64,000 nt of DNA from JACQAP01 sp035548375. Lineage in GTDB: Bacteria; Pseudomonadota; Gammaproteobacteria; Burkholderiales; JACQAP01. The stretch is taken from assembly GCA_035548375.1 (NCBI GenBank), contig DASZTG010000054.1, positions 157,838 to 221,837 on the forward strand. The letters are read 5' to 3'. Positions within the stretch are counted from its first letter, which is position 1. Every line of letters begins with the position of its first letter. This document shows, one piece after another, positions 40,499 through 48,723 of the stretch. The notes below the pieces were generated by a model that did not search any database, was not told the origin of the DNA, and saw only the letters and a list, made by a program, of their open reading frames with translations. Position numbers and translations under genes: made by a program.

Positions 40499-40523
40499 CG
40501 GGCGCCGGCGGCGCCCGTTTTCA
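40499..40523 (+). terminator. Intrinsic terminator after the dodecin gene
   Basis: CGGGCGCC-GGC-GGCGCCCG followed by TTTTC lies about 20 bases past the dodecin stop. The stem is the same as at 33441 and similar to other gene ends. Confidence 0.85.
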
Positions 40524-40544
40524 TTGGCGTCATCGCCAGAAGAC

Positions 40545-40850
40545 CTACATCTCGCCGGCCTTCCTGCGTGCCGCATCGATGCAAGCCTGCTTCTTGTCGC
40601 CCGCCAGGGGTTCGCACTTTTTCAGCGACGACAGGTATTCGCGTTCGCGCGGCGTTACCGCGGCGCCGGCCTGGGCGTCGTCCACGATCGGGCTGTTCTG
40701 TTCCTGCAGCGGAGCATTGCTACGGTTCGGGGTCGGCTGCTGCGGGCCGTTCCGGGTCGGATCCGGCGGGGTGGCCGCGGCGGCAACACCCGCGGTCACC
40801 AGCAGGACCGCGGCCAACGTCGCGGTGGTCAGCATCAAGATCTTGTTCAT
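40545..40850 (-). CDS. Small exported protein
   Basis: 101 residues. Two ATGs, 40856 and 40850, follow the ribosome-binding site AAGGAGGAG; the first touches it, so the second at the right spacing is preferred. The signal peptide is MNKILMLTTATLAAVLLVTAGVAAAA. The mature part is Pro/Asn-rich and then charged (TPREREYLSSLKKCEPLAGDKKQACIDAARRKAGEM), with two cysteines that may pair. No known family. Confidence 0.65.
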   Translation of the reverse strand: MNKILMLTTATLAAVLLVTAGVAAAATPPDPTRNGPQQPTPNRSNAPLQEQNSPIVDDAQAGAAVTPREREYLSSLKKCEPLAGDKKQACIDAARRKAGEM

Positions 40851-41049
40851 GGGCATCTCCTCCTTGGCATGTACGCGGGGGAATGTTCATCCCCTGCCTA
40901 CCCTGCAGACACGTGCAACGCCCATGCCAATACGATTCTTCAAAATTACTTTTTTAATCAATCAGAAGTGCCAACAGAAGAAGCTGCCGGCACGTATGTT
41001 TTTCAATGGCACCTGCAAGAGTTGCCAACCGGCCTGGTGCCCGGGAAGG

Positions 41050-42369
41050 CTAGCGCGAACCCTGCAGCCGGGGGACGACGACGCCCGGAAGATAGAATCG
41101 ATAGCCGTTGCGGCCGGATTTCTTGACGTCGTACATGGCGGCATCGGCGTTCGCGATGAGCGTCGGGATGTCCGTGCCGTCTCGCGGGCACACGCTGATG
41201 CCGATGCTGCAGGATATTTCGATCTGCCGGCCATCCACGTGAAACGGCCTGTTCAGCTCGGCCAGGATCTTGTCGCTGATCAAGGCCGCGTCGTCGGCGC
41301 TGAACATCTCGTGCAGGATCACCAGGAATTCGTCGCCGCCGGTGCGGCCGACGGTATCTTCGGCGCGGATCAGCGCCCTGACGCGCGCGCCGACGAGACG
41401 CAGCAACTCGTCCCCCACGCGATGGCCGTGCGAATCGTTGACCGGCTTGAACCGGTCCAGGTCGACGAACAACAGCGCGAAGGAATGTCCGCTGCGCCCG
41501 ACATGGGCGAGCGCGGCATGCATGCGGTCTTCCAGCAGCAGGCGATTCGGCAGGCCCGTCAGGTTGTCATAGAGCGCGATGTTGCGAAGCTGCTCGTTGG
41601 CGATCTGCAGCGACACGGCCAGGCGCGCGTTTTTCGCGGCGAAATGCGCGTCCAGCGAGGAGATCACCAGCGTGACGGCGAGGATGGCGATCGTGATGAC
41701 GCCGATGCCTACCGCGAGGGAAGCGCTGTCGATGCCGCCGCCGGAACTTACGCCGAGGCAAAAGCTGTCCGGCGCGAACCGGGCGGCCGCCATGCCGGTG
41801 TAGTGCATGCCCGCGATCGCCATTCCCATGACGGTCGCGCCGCCCAGCTTGGCCACGATGGCCAGGCCCGAATATTTTTTCCTCAGGCGGAAGGCTATCC
41901 AAAGTGCCGCCATCGATGCCCCGATCGCGATCAGCACGGACGCCATGAACAGCAGCGGGTCGTATCGGATCGGCGGCGATAGCTGCATGGCGATCATGCC
42001 GGTGTAGTGCATCGCGCAGATGCCGAAACCCATCAGCGTCGCGCCCGTGGTCAGGGCTCCGGTGCCGAGCATGGGTTTGCGCAGGATGAAGAGCGCCACC
42101 CCGGAAACGACGATGGCGAAGAGCATCGAGACCAGGCTGATCGGCAGGTCGTACACCACCGGGATCGGCAGCTTGAATGCCAGCATGCCGATGAAATGCA
42201 TGGACCAGATGCCCGCGCCCATGGAAAGCGCGCCGCCCACCAGCCAGATCCACGATTTCCAGCCGCTGGAGGCATTCACGCGACCGGCAAGGTCGAGCGC
42301 CGCGTAGGAGGCGAGGATCGCCACCGCTACGGACAGCGCGACGAGTTTCGGATCGTGTAACCCTTCCAT
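41050..42369 (-). CDS. MHYT-domain diguanylate cyclase
   Basis: 439 residues. The N-terminal membrane sensor has the three MHxxG motifs of the MHYT domain: MHFIG (about 57), MHYTG (about 120) and MHYTG (about 180), proposed to bind a metal such as copper for O2, CO or NO sensing. A short linker leads to a GGDEF domain (about 260-425), with the LTGLPNR start, LDRFKPVNDSHGH and the intact active site GGDEF in RTGGDEFLVI. It should make cyclic di-GMP in response to a gas or redox signal. No RxxD inhibitory site was checked carefully. Confidence 0.9.
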   Translation of the reverse strand: MEGLHDPKLVALSVAVAILASYAALDLAGRVNASSGWKSWIWLVGGALSMGAGIWSMHFIGMLAFKLPIPVVYDLPISLVSMLFAIVVSGVALFILRKPMLGTGALTTGATLMGFGICAMHYTGMIAMQLSPPIRYDPLLFMASVLIAIGASMAALWIAFRLRKKYSGLAIVAKLGGATVMGMAIAGMHYTGMAAARFAPDSFCLGVSSGGGIDSASLAVGIGVITIAILAVTLVISSLDAHFAAKNARLAVSLQIANEQLRNIALYDNLTGLPNRLLLEDRMHAALAHVGRSGHSFALLFVDLDRFKPVNDSHGHRVGDELLRLVGARVRALIRAEDTVGRTGGDEFLVILHEMFSADDAALISDKILAELNRPFHVDGRQIEISCSIGISVCPRDGTDIPTLIANADAAMYDVKKSGRNGYRFYLPGVVVPRLQGSR

Positions 42370-42533
42370 TTGCCGGGAAAACCTGTCAGTTTGTCGTCGT
42401 GTAAATGGTCGCGCCCGCTGGCGGTCATTACGACTTTAGCCGGCGCAGCCTTGACCGATATCCGAGTAAATGATGCCCGCGAGGATGATGCACTGCATCG
42501 TCCGACGCGACAACCTTAGCCGGAAACGCTTTC

Positions 42534-43778
42534 ATGAAACGCGGTACCTGGTTCAACGCCTTCGCCTCCAACGAAAACGCTGCCGGCGGGCTCGCCCCGT
42601 CGGCGCGCGAGGAAATCGCGAAGCTCGACGAAGCGCTGTACACCCTTTGGAACCTCGGCGACAACGTCATCGTCGCCTGGACGTTCAAGGGCCAGGAATT
42701 GCGCTTCCTGTCGGTCCGACACTATGCCATCCCCGAGGCGATCCACACCAGCCAGTTGCAGGCCGAAAGCGATCCGCTCAAGTTCATCAACGGCGTGCTT
42801 TCCGGGCCGAAATTCCTGGTGCCGGAAATGTTCGACCGGGTGTGCCGCGTATTCAATGCGACGCCGGCGATCATCCACGTGAATTTCCGCATCGAGTATG
42901 ACCTGGACATCGACCTCGTCAACGGCCTGGTGCGCCGCTACAGCGTGTCGCTGGTGCGCGGCCGCGCGGTGGTGCTGCTCGATGCCGTGGAGTTTTCGCT
43001 GCGTTCCCCGCTCGACCAGATGGCCATGCTGAACAGCCTCGCGTACTCGGTGAATTCCGCCTACGGCCAGCTGATGCAGAAGGACATCAAGATCAATTTC
43101 GCGAGGACCACCACCGGCGACGGCTTCTACATCTGGAACCGGGCGACCACGCCGGAGGCCAACATCGAGCTGTACAAGCTCATGATGATGGTGCTGGCCG
43201 ACAACGCCGTGGCGCAACGCAAGGCGCGCAGCTCGTGGGTGCCGAGGCTGCGCGCCGCCTTCCACATCGGCGAGCACTATGAGTTCCACCAGGTCGAAGG
43301 CCTGAATCCGACGACGTTCAGCTATATCGTCGGCCAGGTCACGATCGACCTGTCGCGAATGATAGAGCGCGCGATGCCGGGGCAAATCCTGCTGGGCGAT
43401 TTCCGCATCGAGGTCAACGACGACCGGTTGCGCCGCCGGATCCGCTACGACACGCTGGACTTCGTCGAGAACACCGCCGCCACGCTGGACCAGCTGCAGG
43501 GGCTGGACATTTCCGGCGGTCGCATCGGCAACATCCGCTGCTACCTGACCGGCAACAGCCTCGGCGGTGGCCGCTACCTGGTCAACCGCTACCACATCAC
43601 GGACAAGCACGGCACGACGCGCACCGTCTACAACGCCAAGATCAACATCCATCGCGACAACGCCGAGACCATCTACCTCGGCATCCAGACCGAGGACCTG
43701 CATGCGTTTTCCGCCGCGAGGATAGAACCGCTGAATCGCGACAGCGAGCAGACCGGCTCTTTTTTCGTGCGGCCTTGA
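42534..43778 (+). CDS. Class III nucleotidyl cyclase-like protein (unannotated type)
   Basis: 414 residues, likely soluble. A cyclase homology region spans about 145-330: VVLLDAVEFSL resembles the FADI-x-GFT motif with Asp150, INFARTTTGDGFYIWN resembles the second metal motif with Asp196 (spacing of 46 residues is typical), and SYIVGQVTIDLSRMIERAMPGQILLGD matches the V-x-x-A-R-x-E...PGQIL segment. The first 130 residues and the last 80 are not recognised. It may synthesise cAMP/cGMP or be a degenerate regulatory protein. The neighbouring cNMP-binding kinase makes a signalling link conceivable. Confidence 0.6.
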   Translation: MKRGTWFNAFASNENAAGGLAPSAREEIAKLDEALYTLWNLGDNVIVAWTFKGQELRFLSVRHYAIPEAIHTSQLQAESDPLKFINGVLSGPKFLVPEMFDRVCRVFNATPAIIHVNFRIEYDLDIDLVNGLVRRYSVSLVRGRAVVLLDAVEFSLRSPLDQMAMLNSLAYSVNSAYGQLMQKDIKINFARTTTGDGFYIWNRATTPEANIELYKLMMMVLADNAVAQRKARSSWVPRLRAAFHIGEHYEFHQVEGLNPTTFSYIVGQVTIDLSRMIERAMPGQILLGDFRIEVNDDRLRRRIRYDTLDFVENTAATLDQLQGLDISGGRIGNIRCYLTGNSLGGGRYLVNRYHITDKHGTTRTVYNAKINIHRDNAETIYLGIQTEDLHAFSAARIEPLNRDSEQTGSFFVRP

Positions 43779-43818
43779 GAGCCTGCGGGTGCCGCCGTCC
43801 CGCGTGTCCTGGCCTGCC

Positions 43819-44211
43819 TCATTTTCGCAATGAGCGGATGAAGTTCATCAAGTCCCAGATTTCGCCCTCGCTCAAGCTTCCGCCGAAGGCGGGCATCAGG
43901 TTCACGCCGTGGACGATGCGATAGGCGACGACCCCGTCTGGAAAGATCGGCGGCGGCGAAAGCCGGCTCAGATCCTTTGGGCGCCTGGGAAACCCGGCCG
44001 CGGCCACGCCATCGCCCTTGCCTTCGGCGCCGTGGCAGACGATGCAGTCTTTCTCGAACAACTGCCGGCCGCGGGCGATCGATTCCGCGGAACGCGGAAT
44101 CGGATTGCGTACGAACGCCGCGCGCAGGAGGTCCGCGTAGAAAACAGCCGAAGCGGCGAGCAGGAGCGCCACGCCCGTGAGCAACCATCGAATTGCCGAC
44201 TGCCTTGCCAT
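43819..44211 (-). CDS. Membrane-anchored monoheme cytochrome c
   Basis: 130 residues with an uncleaved N-terminal anchor (IRWLLTGVALLLAASAVFYADLL) and a single heme site CIVCH near residue 57. The axial Met is probably in NLMPAFGG (about 104-111), and the C-terminal helix EIWDLMNFIRSLRK is typical of class I cytochromes. Its role would be electron transfer in the periplasm. It is antiparallel to the end of the upstream cyclase-like gene. Confidence 0.85.
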   Translation of the reverse strand: MARQSAIRWLLTGVALLLAASAVFYADLLRAAFVRNPIPRSAESIARGRQLFEKDCIVCHGAEGKGDGVAAAGFPRRPKDLSRLSPPPIFPDGVVAYRIVHGVNLMPAFGGSLSEGEIWDLMNFIRSLRK

Positions 44212-44373
44212 GATTCCCGACGCGAATGCGATCGCCGAACGCTATCACGCAGCTTTCCGGGCGACAATCCTCGCCGGGAAGGCGTCCCGGATTCCTTCGG
44301 GAACTTCGGGCCGGCCTTCCCATCGGACGCAAGGGCGCGCAGGAAATCCTGCGCGCGGAAACGGAGACGGGAT

Positions 44374-45117
44374 TTGATCGAATCGCTGCTGCTGGCCGTG
44401 ACCCGCATCTCGACGATGCTGGGCGACGCAGTGAAGACCAATGCCACCGGCTTCTTCTTCGAGCGGGATTCGCGCCTGTTCCTGGTGACCGCCCGGCATG
44501 TGCTGGTGGACGAGGCCAGCGGCCATCATCCGGATCGCATCGTCATCGAGCTGCACGTCGACCCGGAGAATGCGGCCGATGTCACCCGGCTGTCGATCCC
44601 GCTTTTCCGAGAGGGCATCGCCGCCTGGCGCGAAGGAATCGACTCCGCCGGCGAAGTGGACGTCGCCGTGGTCGAGCTGGATCGCGCCGCCCTGCCGGAA
44701 ACGCTTGCGCAGCGGGCATTCACGCCCGAGCACCTGGTGGGCCAGTTCGACGAGATCGAAGTCGGCACATCCATCCTCATCGTCGGATTCCCGCTCGGAT
44801 TCCACGATACCCTGCATCGTTTGCCGGTGGCACGCCAGGCCATCATTGCCTCGTCGTTCGGATTGCGCTTCCAGGGCGAGGGCTATTTCCTCACCGACGC
44901 GCGCATGCATCGGGGCGCCAGCGGCGCGCCCGTGGTGGCTCGCGCGGCGGGCAAGATCTCCGGCCGCGTGGACATGCCCTGGCGCCTCCTCGGCATCCAC
45001 ACGTCGAGGATGGACGTGAACAACCGCGATGCCGAGGAGGACGAGCGCCTGAACCTGAATTGCGCCTGGTATTCCGACATCATCCTGACGCTGACAGGCG
45101 AAGGCGAGCCGCGATGA
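44374..45117 (+). CDS. Trypsin-like serine protease without signal peptide
   Basis: 247 residues from TTG 44374 with GGAG upstream; the same frame is open further upstream only because it is antisense to the cytochrome gene. The catalytic triad is visible as His in VTARHVLVDEA (about 34-44), Asp in GEVDVAVVELD and Ser in MHRGASGAPVVA. The substrate-binding and core strands are typical of the trypsin_2/DegP-type fold, but no PDZ domain or signal peptide is seen, so it may be cytoplasmic. Its neighbours give no clear substrate. Confidence 0.75.
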   Translation: MIESLLLAVTRISTMLGDAVKTNATGFFFERDSRLFLVTARHVLVDEASGHHPDRIVIELHVDPENAADVTRLSIPLFREGIAAWREGIDSAGEVDVAVVELDRAALPETLAQRAFTPEHLVGQFDEIEVGTSILIVGFPLGFHDTLHRLPVARQAIIASSFGLRFQGEGYFLTDARMHRGASGAPVVARAAGKISGRVDMPWRLLGIHTSRMDVNNRDAEEDERLNLNCAWYSDIILTLTGEGEPR

Positions 45118-45139
45118 GCGGCGGCGCGCAGGGAGCGAC

Positions 45140-45973
45140 ATGAAAACCGTCACGCTGCCTTCGGGCGAGCAAGTCCCGGCCCTGGGCCAGGGCACCTGGA
45201 ACATGGGGGACCATCGCGGCACGCGCGCGGAGGAAATCGCCTCGCTGCGGCTCGGCCTGGATCTCGGCCTCACGCTGATCGACACCGCCGAAATGTACGG
45301 CGAGGGCAAATCCGAGGAATTGATCGCCGAGGCGATCGCGGGTCGCCGCGAGGAGGTGTTTCTCGTCAGCAAGGTCTATCCTCACAACGCGTCGCGCATG
45401 GGCGTCGTCGCGGCCTGCGAACGCAGCCTGGCGCGGCTGCGCACCGACCGCATCGATCTTTACCTGCTGCATTGGCGTGGCAACCTAGCCTTCCGCGAAA
45501 CGCTGGAGGGTTTCCAGGCGCTGAAAAAAGCCGGCAAGGTGCGGCACTACGGCGTCAGCAACCTCGACCTGGACGACATGAAGGAAATCGCCGCCGAGCC
45601 GGGTGGCGAATCCATCGCCGCCAACCAGTTGCTCTACAACCTCACGCGCCGCGGCATCGAGTGGGATCTGCTGCCCTGGCTGCAGAAGAAGCGCATACCG
45701 GTCATGGCCTATTCACCGATCGAGCAGGCGAGGCTGCTGCGCAATGCGAAGCTCGTCGATTTCTCGCGCAGGCACGGCATGACGGCTTCGCAGGCCGCTT
45801 TGGCCTGGCTGCTGGCGAAGGACGGCGTGATCGCGATTCCCAAGACCGGAAACCGCGAGCGCGTGCGTGAGAACGCAGACGCGCGCGAGCACAAGCTCGC
45901 GGCCGACCAGCTTGCCGAGCTCGACCGGTTATTCCCGCCACCGAAAAAGGCGACGCCGCTGGAAATGCTCTGA
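45140..45973 (+). CDS. Aldo/keto reductase (YeaE/AKR5-like)
   Basis: 277 residues. The AKR active site is complete: Asp-Tyr in LIDTAEMYGEGKSEELIAEA (about 47-66), Lys in EVFLVSKVYP and His in LYLLHWRG (about 107-114), and IPKTGNRERVREN binds the NADP 2'-phosphate. It begins 22 bases after the protease stop and is likely co-transcribed. It should reduce small aldehydes; substrate not determinable. A second AKR is at 3522-4559. Confidence 0.88.
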   Translation: MKTVTLPSGEQVPALGQGTWNMGDHRGTRAEEIASLRLGLDLGLTLIDTAEMYGEGKSEELIAEAIAGRREEVFLVSKVYPHNASRMGVVAACERSLARLRTDRIDLYLLHWRGNLAFRETLEGFQALKKAGKVRHYGVSNLDLDDMKEIAAEPGGESIAANQLLYNLTRRGIEWDLLPWLQKKRIPVMAYSPIEQARLLRNAKLVDFSRRHGMTASQAALAWLLAKDGVIAIPKTGNRERVRENADAREHKLAADQLAELDRLFPPPKKATPLEML

Positions 45974-46042
45974 GCGCCAGTTGCCGGAACTCCAGGACGA
46001 GTGGCATAGTCAGCTTCCATGCCAACTGAATCTGGGAACGAC

Positions 46043-46825
46043 ATGATCCGACGCGCCACCGCCCTGCTTTGCGTTTCCTTGTTCGCCGTATTTTGCGGAC
46101 CGGTATTCGCGCAAAGCACCGACGACGAGAAATACATAGGCGCGGGGGCGCGCTTGCGGCCCGCATACGACGGCGCCGACAGCACTCGGGTCGACGCGAT
46201 TCCTTATGTGCGGCTCTACGGCGAGCATTTTTTTGCGCGCACCGTCCATGGCCTGCTCGAAGGCGGTTGGCGCACGCAGCCTCTGGGCGGCGTAATTTTC
46301 GGGGCGCAGGCCGCCTATGAAGAGGGGCGGCGCAGCCGCGATTCCGCCTTCCTGTCGGAGCGCCATTTCGACGACCTCGACCCGAGCGTCTCGCTGGGCG
46401 TGCACGCCGAGAGCTCCTGGAAAATCGGGCCTGTGCCGATGGGTGTGTTGCTGCGCTACCGGCACGACGTAGAGGCTGACAACGGTGCGCAGGCAGATGT
46501 GCGCGCCGCAGTGGGCATCCTGGATTGGCGCGGATGGCGCGCCGGGTTGTTCGGGCAATGGACCTGGAACGATACCAAAGCGACCCAGCGCTACTTCGGC
46601 ATCACGCCGCAACAGTCCGCCACATCCGGCCTGCCCGCGTACAGCCCCGGATCGGGCACCCGCTACGTGCAGGCAGGCTTGCTGGGCGACATTGACATCG
46701 CCAGGCACTGGGTCGGCTTGTGGACCGTCAACTGGCAACAACTCCAGGCCGACGCCGCCGACTCTCCGCTGACGCAGCAACGCGACAACTGGTTCGCGAA
46801 CGCGGGGGTCGCTTACCGGTTCTGA
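46043..46825 (+). CDS. MipA/OmpV-family outer-membrane protein
   Basis: 260 residues from ATG 46043 (MIRRATALLCVSLFAVFCGPVFA); a GTG/ATG at 46019 adds residues before the signal. The mature part is a barrel with alternate strands: YIGAGARLRPAYDGADS near the start, EGGWRTQPLGGVIFGAQAAYEEGRRS, ARHWVGLWTVNWQQL and a C-terminal F (WFANAGVAYRF), the outer-membrane insertion signal. MipA was described as a scaffold for murein synthesis in E. coli and OmpV as a porin-like protein. Function here likely outer-membrane. Confidence 0.8.
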   Translation: MIRRATALLCVSLFAVFCGPVFAQSTDDEKYIGAGARLRPAYDGADSTRVDAIPYVRLYGEHFFARTVHGLLEGGWRTQPLGGVIFGAQAAYEEGRRSRDSAFLSERHFDDLDPSVSLGVHAESSWKIGPVPMGVLLRYRHDVEADNGAQADVRAAVGILDWRGWRAGLFGQWTWNDTKATQRYFGITPQQSATSGLPAYSPGSGTRYVQAGLLGDIDIARHWVGLWTVNWQQLQADAADSPLTQQRDNWFANAGVAYRF

Positions 46826-46957
46826 TTTTTTCTTTCCGCTGCATTCCCGCGTGTGCGTCAACGATGGGCGGCATTGCCGCGTCTTGCCGCACGCGCTCGA
46901 GTATGGCCAAATCGCGCTTTCGCCGGCCGAACAACATTCCCGAAATCCCCTTTCGAC

Positions 46958-47473
46958 ATGGCAGCCCACTGGAGCCAGGACCTTCACGCCCTGCTGAAGC
47001 AGCAGAACATCCGCCAGGTAAGCTTCGTACCCGATGCCGGGCACACCGCGCTCATCAGGCTGTGCGAGGCTGACGGCGACATGCGCGCCGTGCGCCTGAC
47101 GACCGAAGAAGAAGGCGTCGCCCTCGCGGTGGGCGCCTGGCTGGGCGGTGACAAGAGCGTGCTGCTCATGCAGTCGAGCGGCGTGGGCAATTGCATCAAC
47201 ATGCTTTCCATGCTTTCGGTTTGCCAGGTTCCGCTCACGATGCTGGTGACCATGCGCGGCGACTGGGCGGAATTCAATCCCTGGCAGGTTCCGATGGGCC
47301 GGGCCGCGAAAAGCGTCATGGAAGAAATGGGCGTGCTGGTCACGCGTGCGGATCGCGAAGAAGACATCGTGCCGCTTGCGGAAGGCGCGCTGCGCATCGC
47401 TTACAACACTCTGCGTCCTGCCGCGGTGCTGATCGGCCAGCGGCTGCTTGGCGCAAAGACCTTCGACCAGTAA
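46958..47473 (+). CDS. ThDP-dependent decarboxylase, alpha subunit (sulfopyruvate/phosphonopyruvate decarboxylase-like)
   Basis: 171 residues from ATG 46958. This is the pyrimidine-binding half: catalytic Glu in VRLTTEEEGVALAVGAWLGG (about 47-66), LLMQSSGVGNCINML (about 71-85) and TMRGDWAEFNPWQVPMG (about 99-115). It resembles ComD or sulfopyruvate/phosphonopyruvate decarboxylase alpha subunits, which remove CO2 from pyruvate derivatives bearing sulfonate or phosphonate. The beta half follows after 12 bases. Confidence 0.8.
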   Translation: MAAHWSQDLHALLKQQNIRQVSFVPDAGHTALIRLCEADGDMRAVRLTTEEEGVALAVGAWLGGDKSVLLMQSSGVGNCINMLSMLSVCQVPLTMLVTMRGDWAEFNPWQVPMGRAAKSVMEEMGVLVTRADREEDIVPLAEGALRIAYNTLRPAAVLIGQRLLGAKTFDQ

Positions 47474-47485
47474 CCGGGTGACGCG

Positions 47486-48085
47486 ATGGACTCGACGACG
47501 AAGCTGGAGCGACGCAAGGTAGTCAGGGCCCTGCTGGCGGACCGCGGGAACCTGCTGGTCATCGCCGGGCTCGGTGCGCCGGCGTGGGATGCGACCGAAG
47601 CCGGCGACCACGCGCTGAATTTTCCGCTTTGGGGCGGCATGGGCGGGGCTGCCGCGATGGGGCTGGGCCTCGCCATCGCGCAGCCGGAGCGTCGCGTGCT
47701 GGTGCTGACCGGCGACGGCGAAATGCTGATGGGCATGGGAACGCTCGCGACCATAGGCGTGCAGCGCCCGCGCAACCTTGCGATCGTGGTGCTGGACAAC
47801 GAGCACTACGGCGAAACCGGCATGCAGCCGTCGCACACGAAGTTCGGCATCGACCTGGCCGCAACGGCGAGGAGTTGCGGCTTCGCGCTGACGTCGACGG
47901 TTACGGCGTTCGATCAGGTTGCATCACTGCGCACCGCGATCCATGAGGCGACCGGCCCGCTGTTCGCGCAGGTCAAGATCGAGGCAGACAAGCTACCGCT
48001 GGTATTGCCGCCGCGGGACGGCACGCACCTGAAGAATCGTTTTCGCGAGGCCTTGCTGGGACCGAAGGCGCACACGCAACGCTAG
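47486..48085 (+). CDS. ThDP-dependent decarboxylase, beta subunit (sulfopyruvate/phosphonopyruvate decarboxylase-like)
   Basis: 199 residues. The ThDP-binding half has WGGMGGAAAMGLGLAIAQPERRVLVLTGDGEMLMG...VVLDNEHYGETG, the GDG-x(25-30)-N motif (GDGE at about 75, DNE at about 103) that binds Mg and diphosphate. It forms an enzyme with the alpha subunit encoded just upstream. Sulfolactate- or phosphonate-pathway partner genes are not visible, so the actual substrate is uncertain. Confidence 0.82.
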   Translation: MDSTTKLERRKVVRALLADRGNLLVIAGLGAPAWDATEAGDHALNFPLWGGMGGAAAMGLGLAIAQPERRVLVLTGDGEMLMGMGTLATIGVQRPRNLAIVVLDNEHYGETGMQPSHTKFGIDLAATARSCGFALTSTVTAFDQVASLRTAIHEATGPLFAQVKIEADKLPLVLPPRDGTHLKNRFREALLGPKAHTQR

Positions 48086-48270
48086 CGTGCGTCAGCGCAG
48101 GCGGCTGATTCGGTGCGAGCGTTTCCGCGCAGCTCGCAGCACTGCGCGATTCGCCGCGGCCGCGATGGATCGAATGAAGCGGGAGCCGCGATCTGCTTCG
48201 ACACCGCGACTCGCCCAGATCCTCGGCCAGCCCGCCGGGCCGCAACGCCTGCGCCTCTCCGATGCCGGAC

Positions 48271-48579
48271 TCACTGGCGGTGCATCTCCAGGGAGTGCCG
48301 TTCCCGCGCAAAGTCCGATTCCTTCTTCGCCTCGCCGATGATCTCGTTCACGAGATCGGGCAACAAGGCCACGCAGGTCGTGAACGAATCCGGCGGAAAT
48401 CCCGTCACCGCTCGCGCAAGCGAATCGCATATCAGCTTGCCGTCGGGCCAGTTGGTTTGCATGATGAACACGCCCGCGTCATCGCGCGAAACCGAAGTCA
48501 AGTGAAATACCGGCCTGTCTATGCCGGCCCGGCGCGCGATCGCATGGATCGACTCGCGCAAAACCTGGTGTCTGTTCAT
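48271..48579 (-). CDS. Conserved-looking small protein of unknown function
   Basis: 102 residues from ATG 48579. The central segment VFIMQTNWPDGKLICDSLARAVTGFPPDSFTTCVALLPDLVNEI is well-formed alpha/beta and contains a possible Cys pair, followed by a charged C-terminus (AKKESDFARERHSLEMHRQ). No family recognised. It follows the ThDP pair in convergent orientation and precedes the dioxygenase genes on the same strand, with a gap of 144 bases. Confidence 0.5.
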   Translation of the reverse strand: MNRHQVLRESIHAIARRAGIDRPVFHLTSVSRDDAGVFIMQTNWPDGKLICDSLARAVTGFPPDSFTTCVALLPDLVNEIIGEAKKESDFARERHSLEMHRQ

Positions 48580-48723
48580 CGTCCCGTCTCCGCTTCGGCG
48601 ATGTGACAGGACCGGCGTCGACGAAGTTCCGGCAAGGAGGCGCGTGGAACCGTCGCTGCGGGACGACGCAATGTTGACGTCCGGCTTACTGACCCGGTGC
48701 GGGGCGTTGCAGCGCCGCAGCAA

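Noticed and set aside
43909..44373. Upstream extension of the serine protease to 43909
   Set aside because: It is antisense to the cytochrome c gene and lacks any domain; the TTG at 44374 with GGAG fits the protease domain start.
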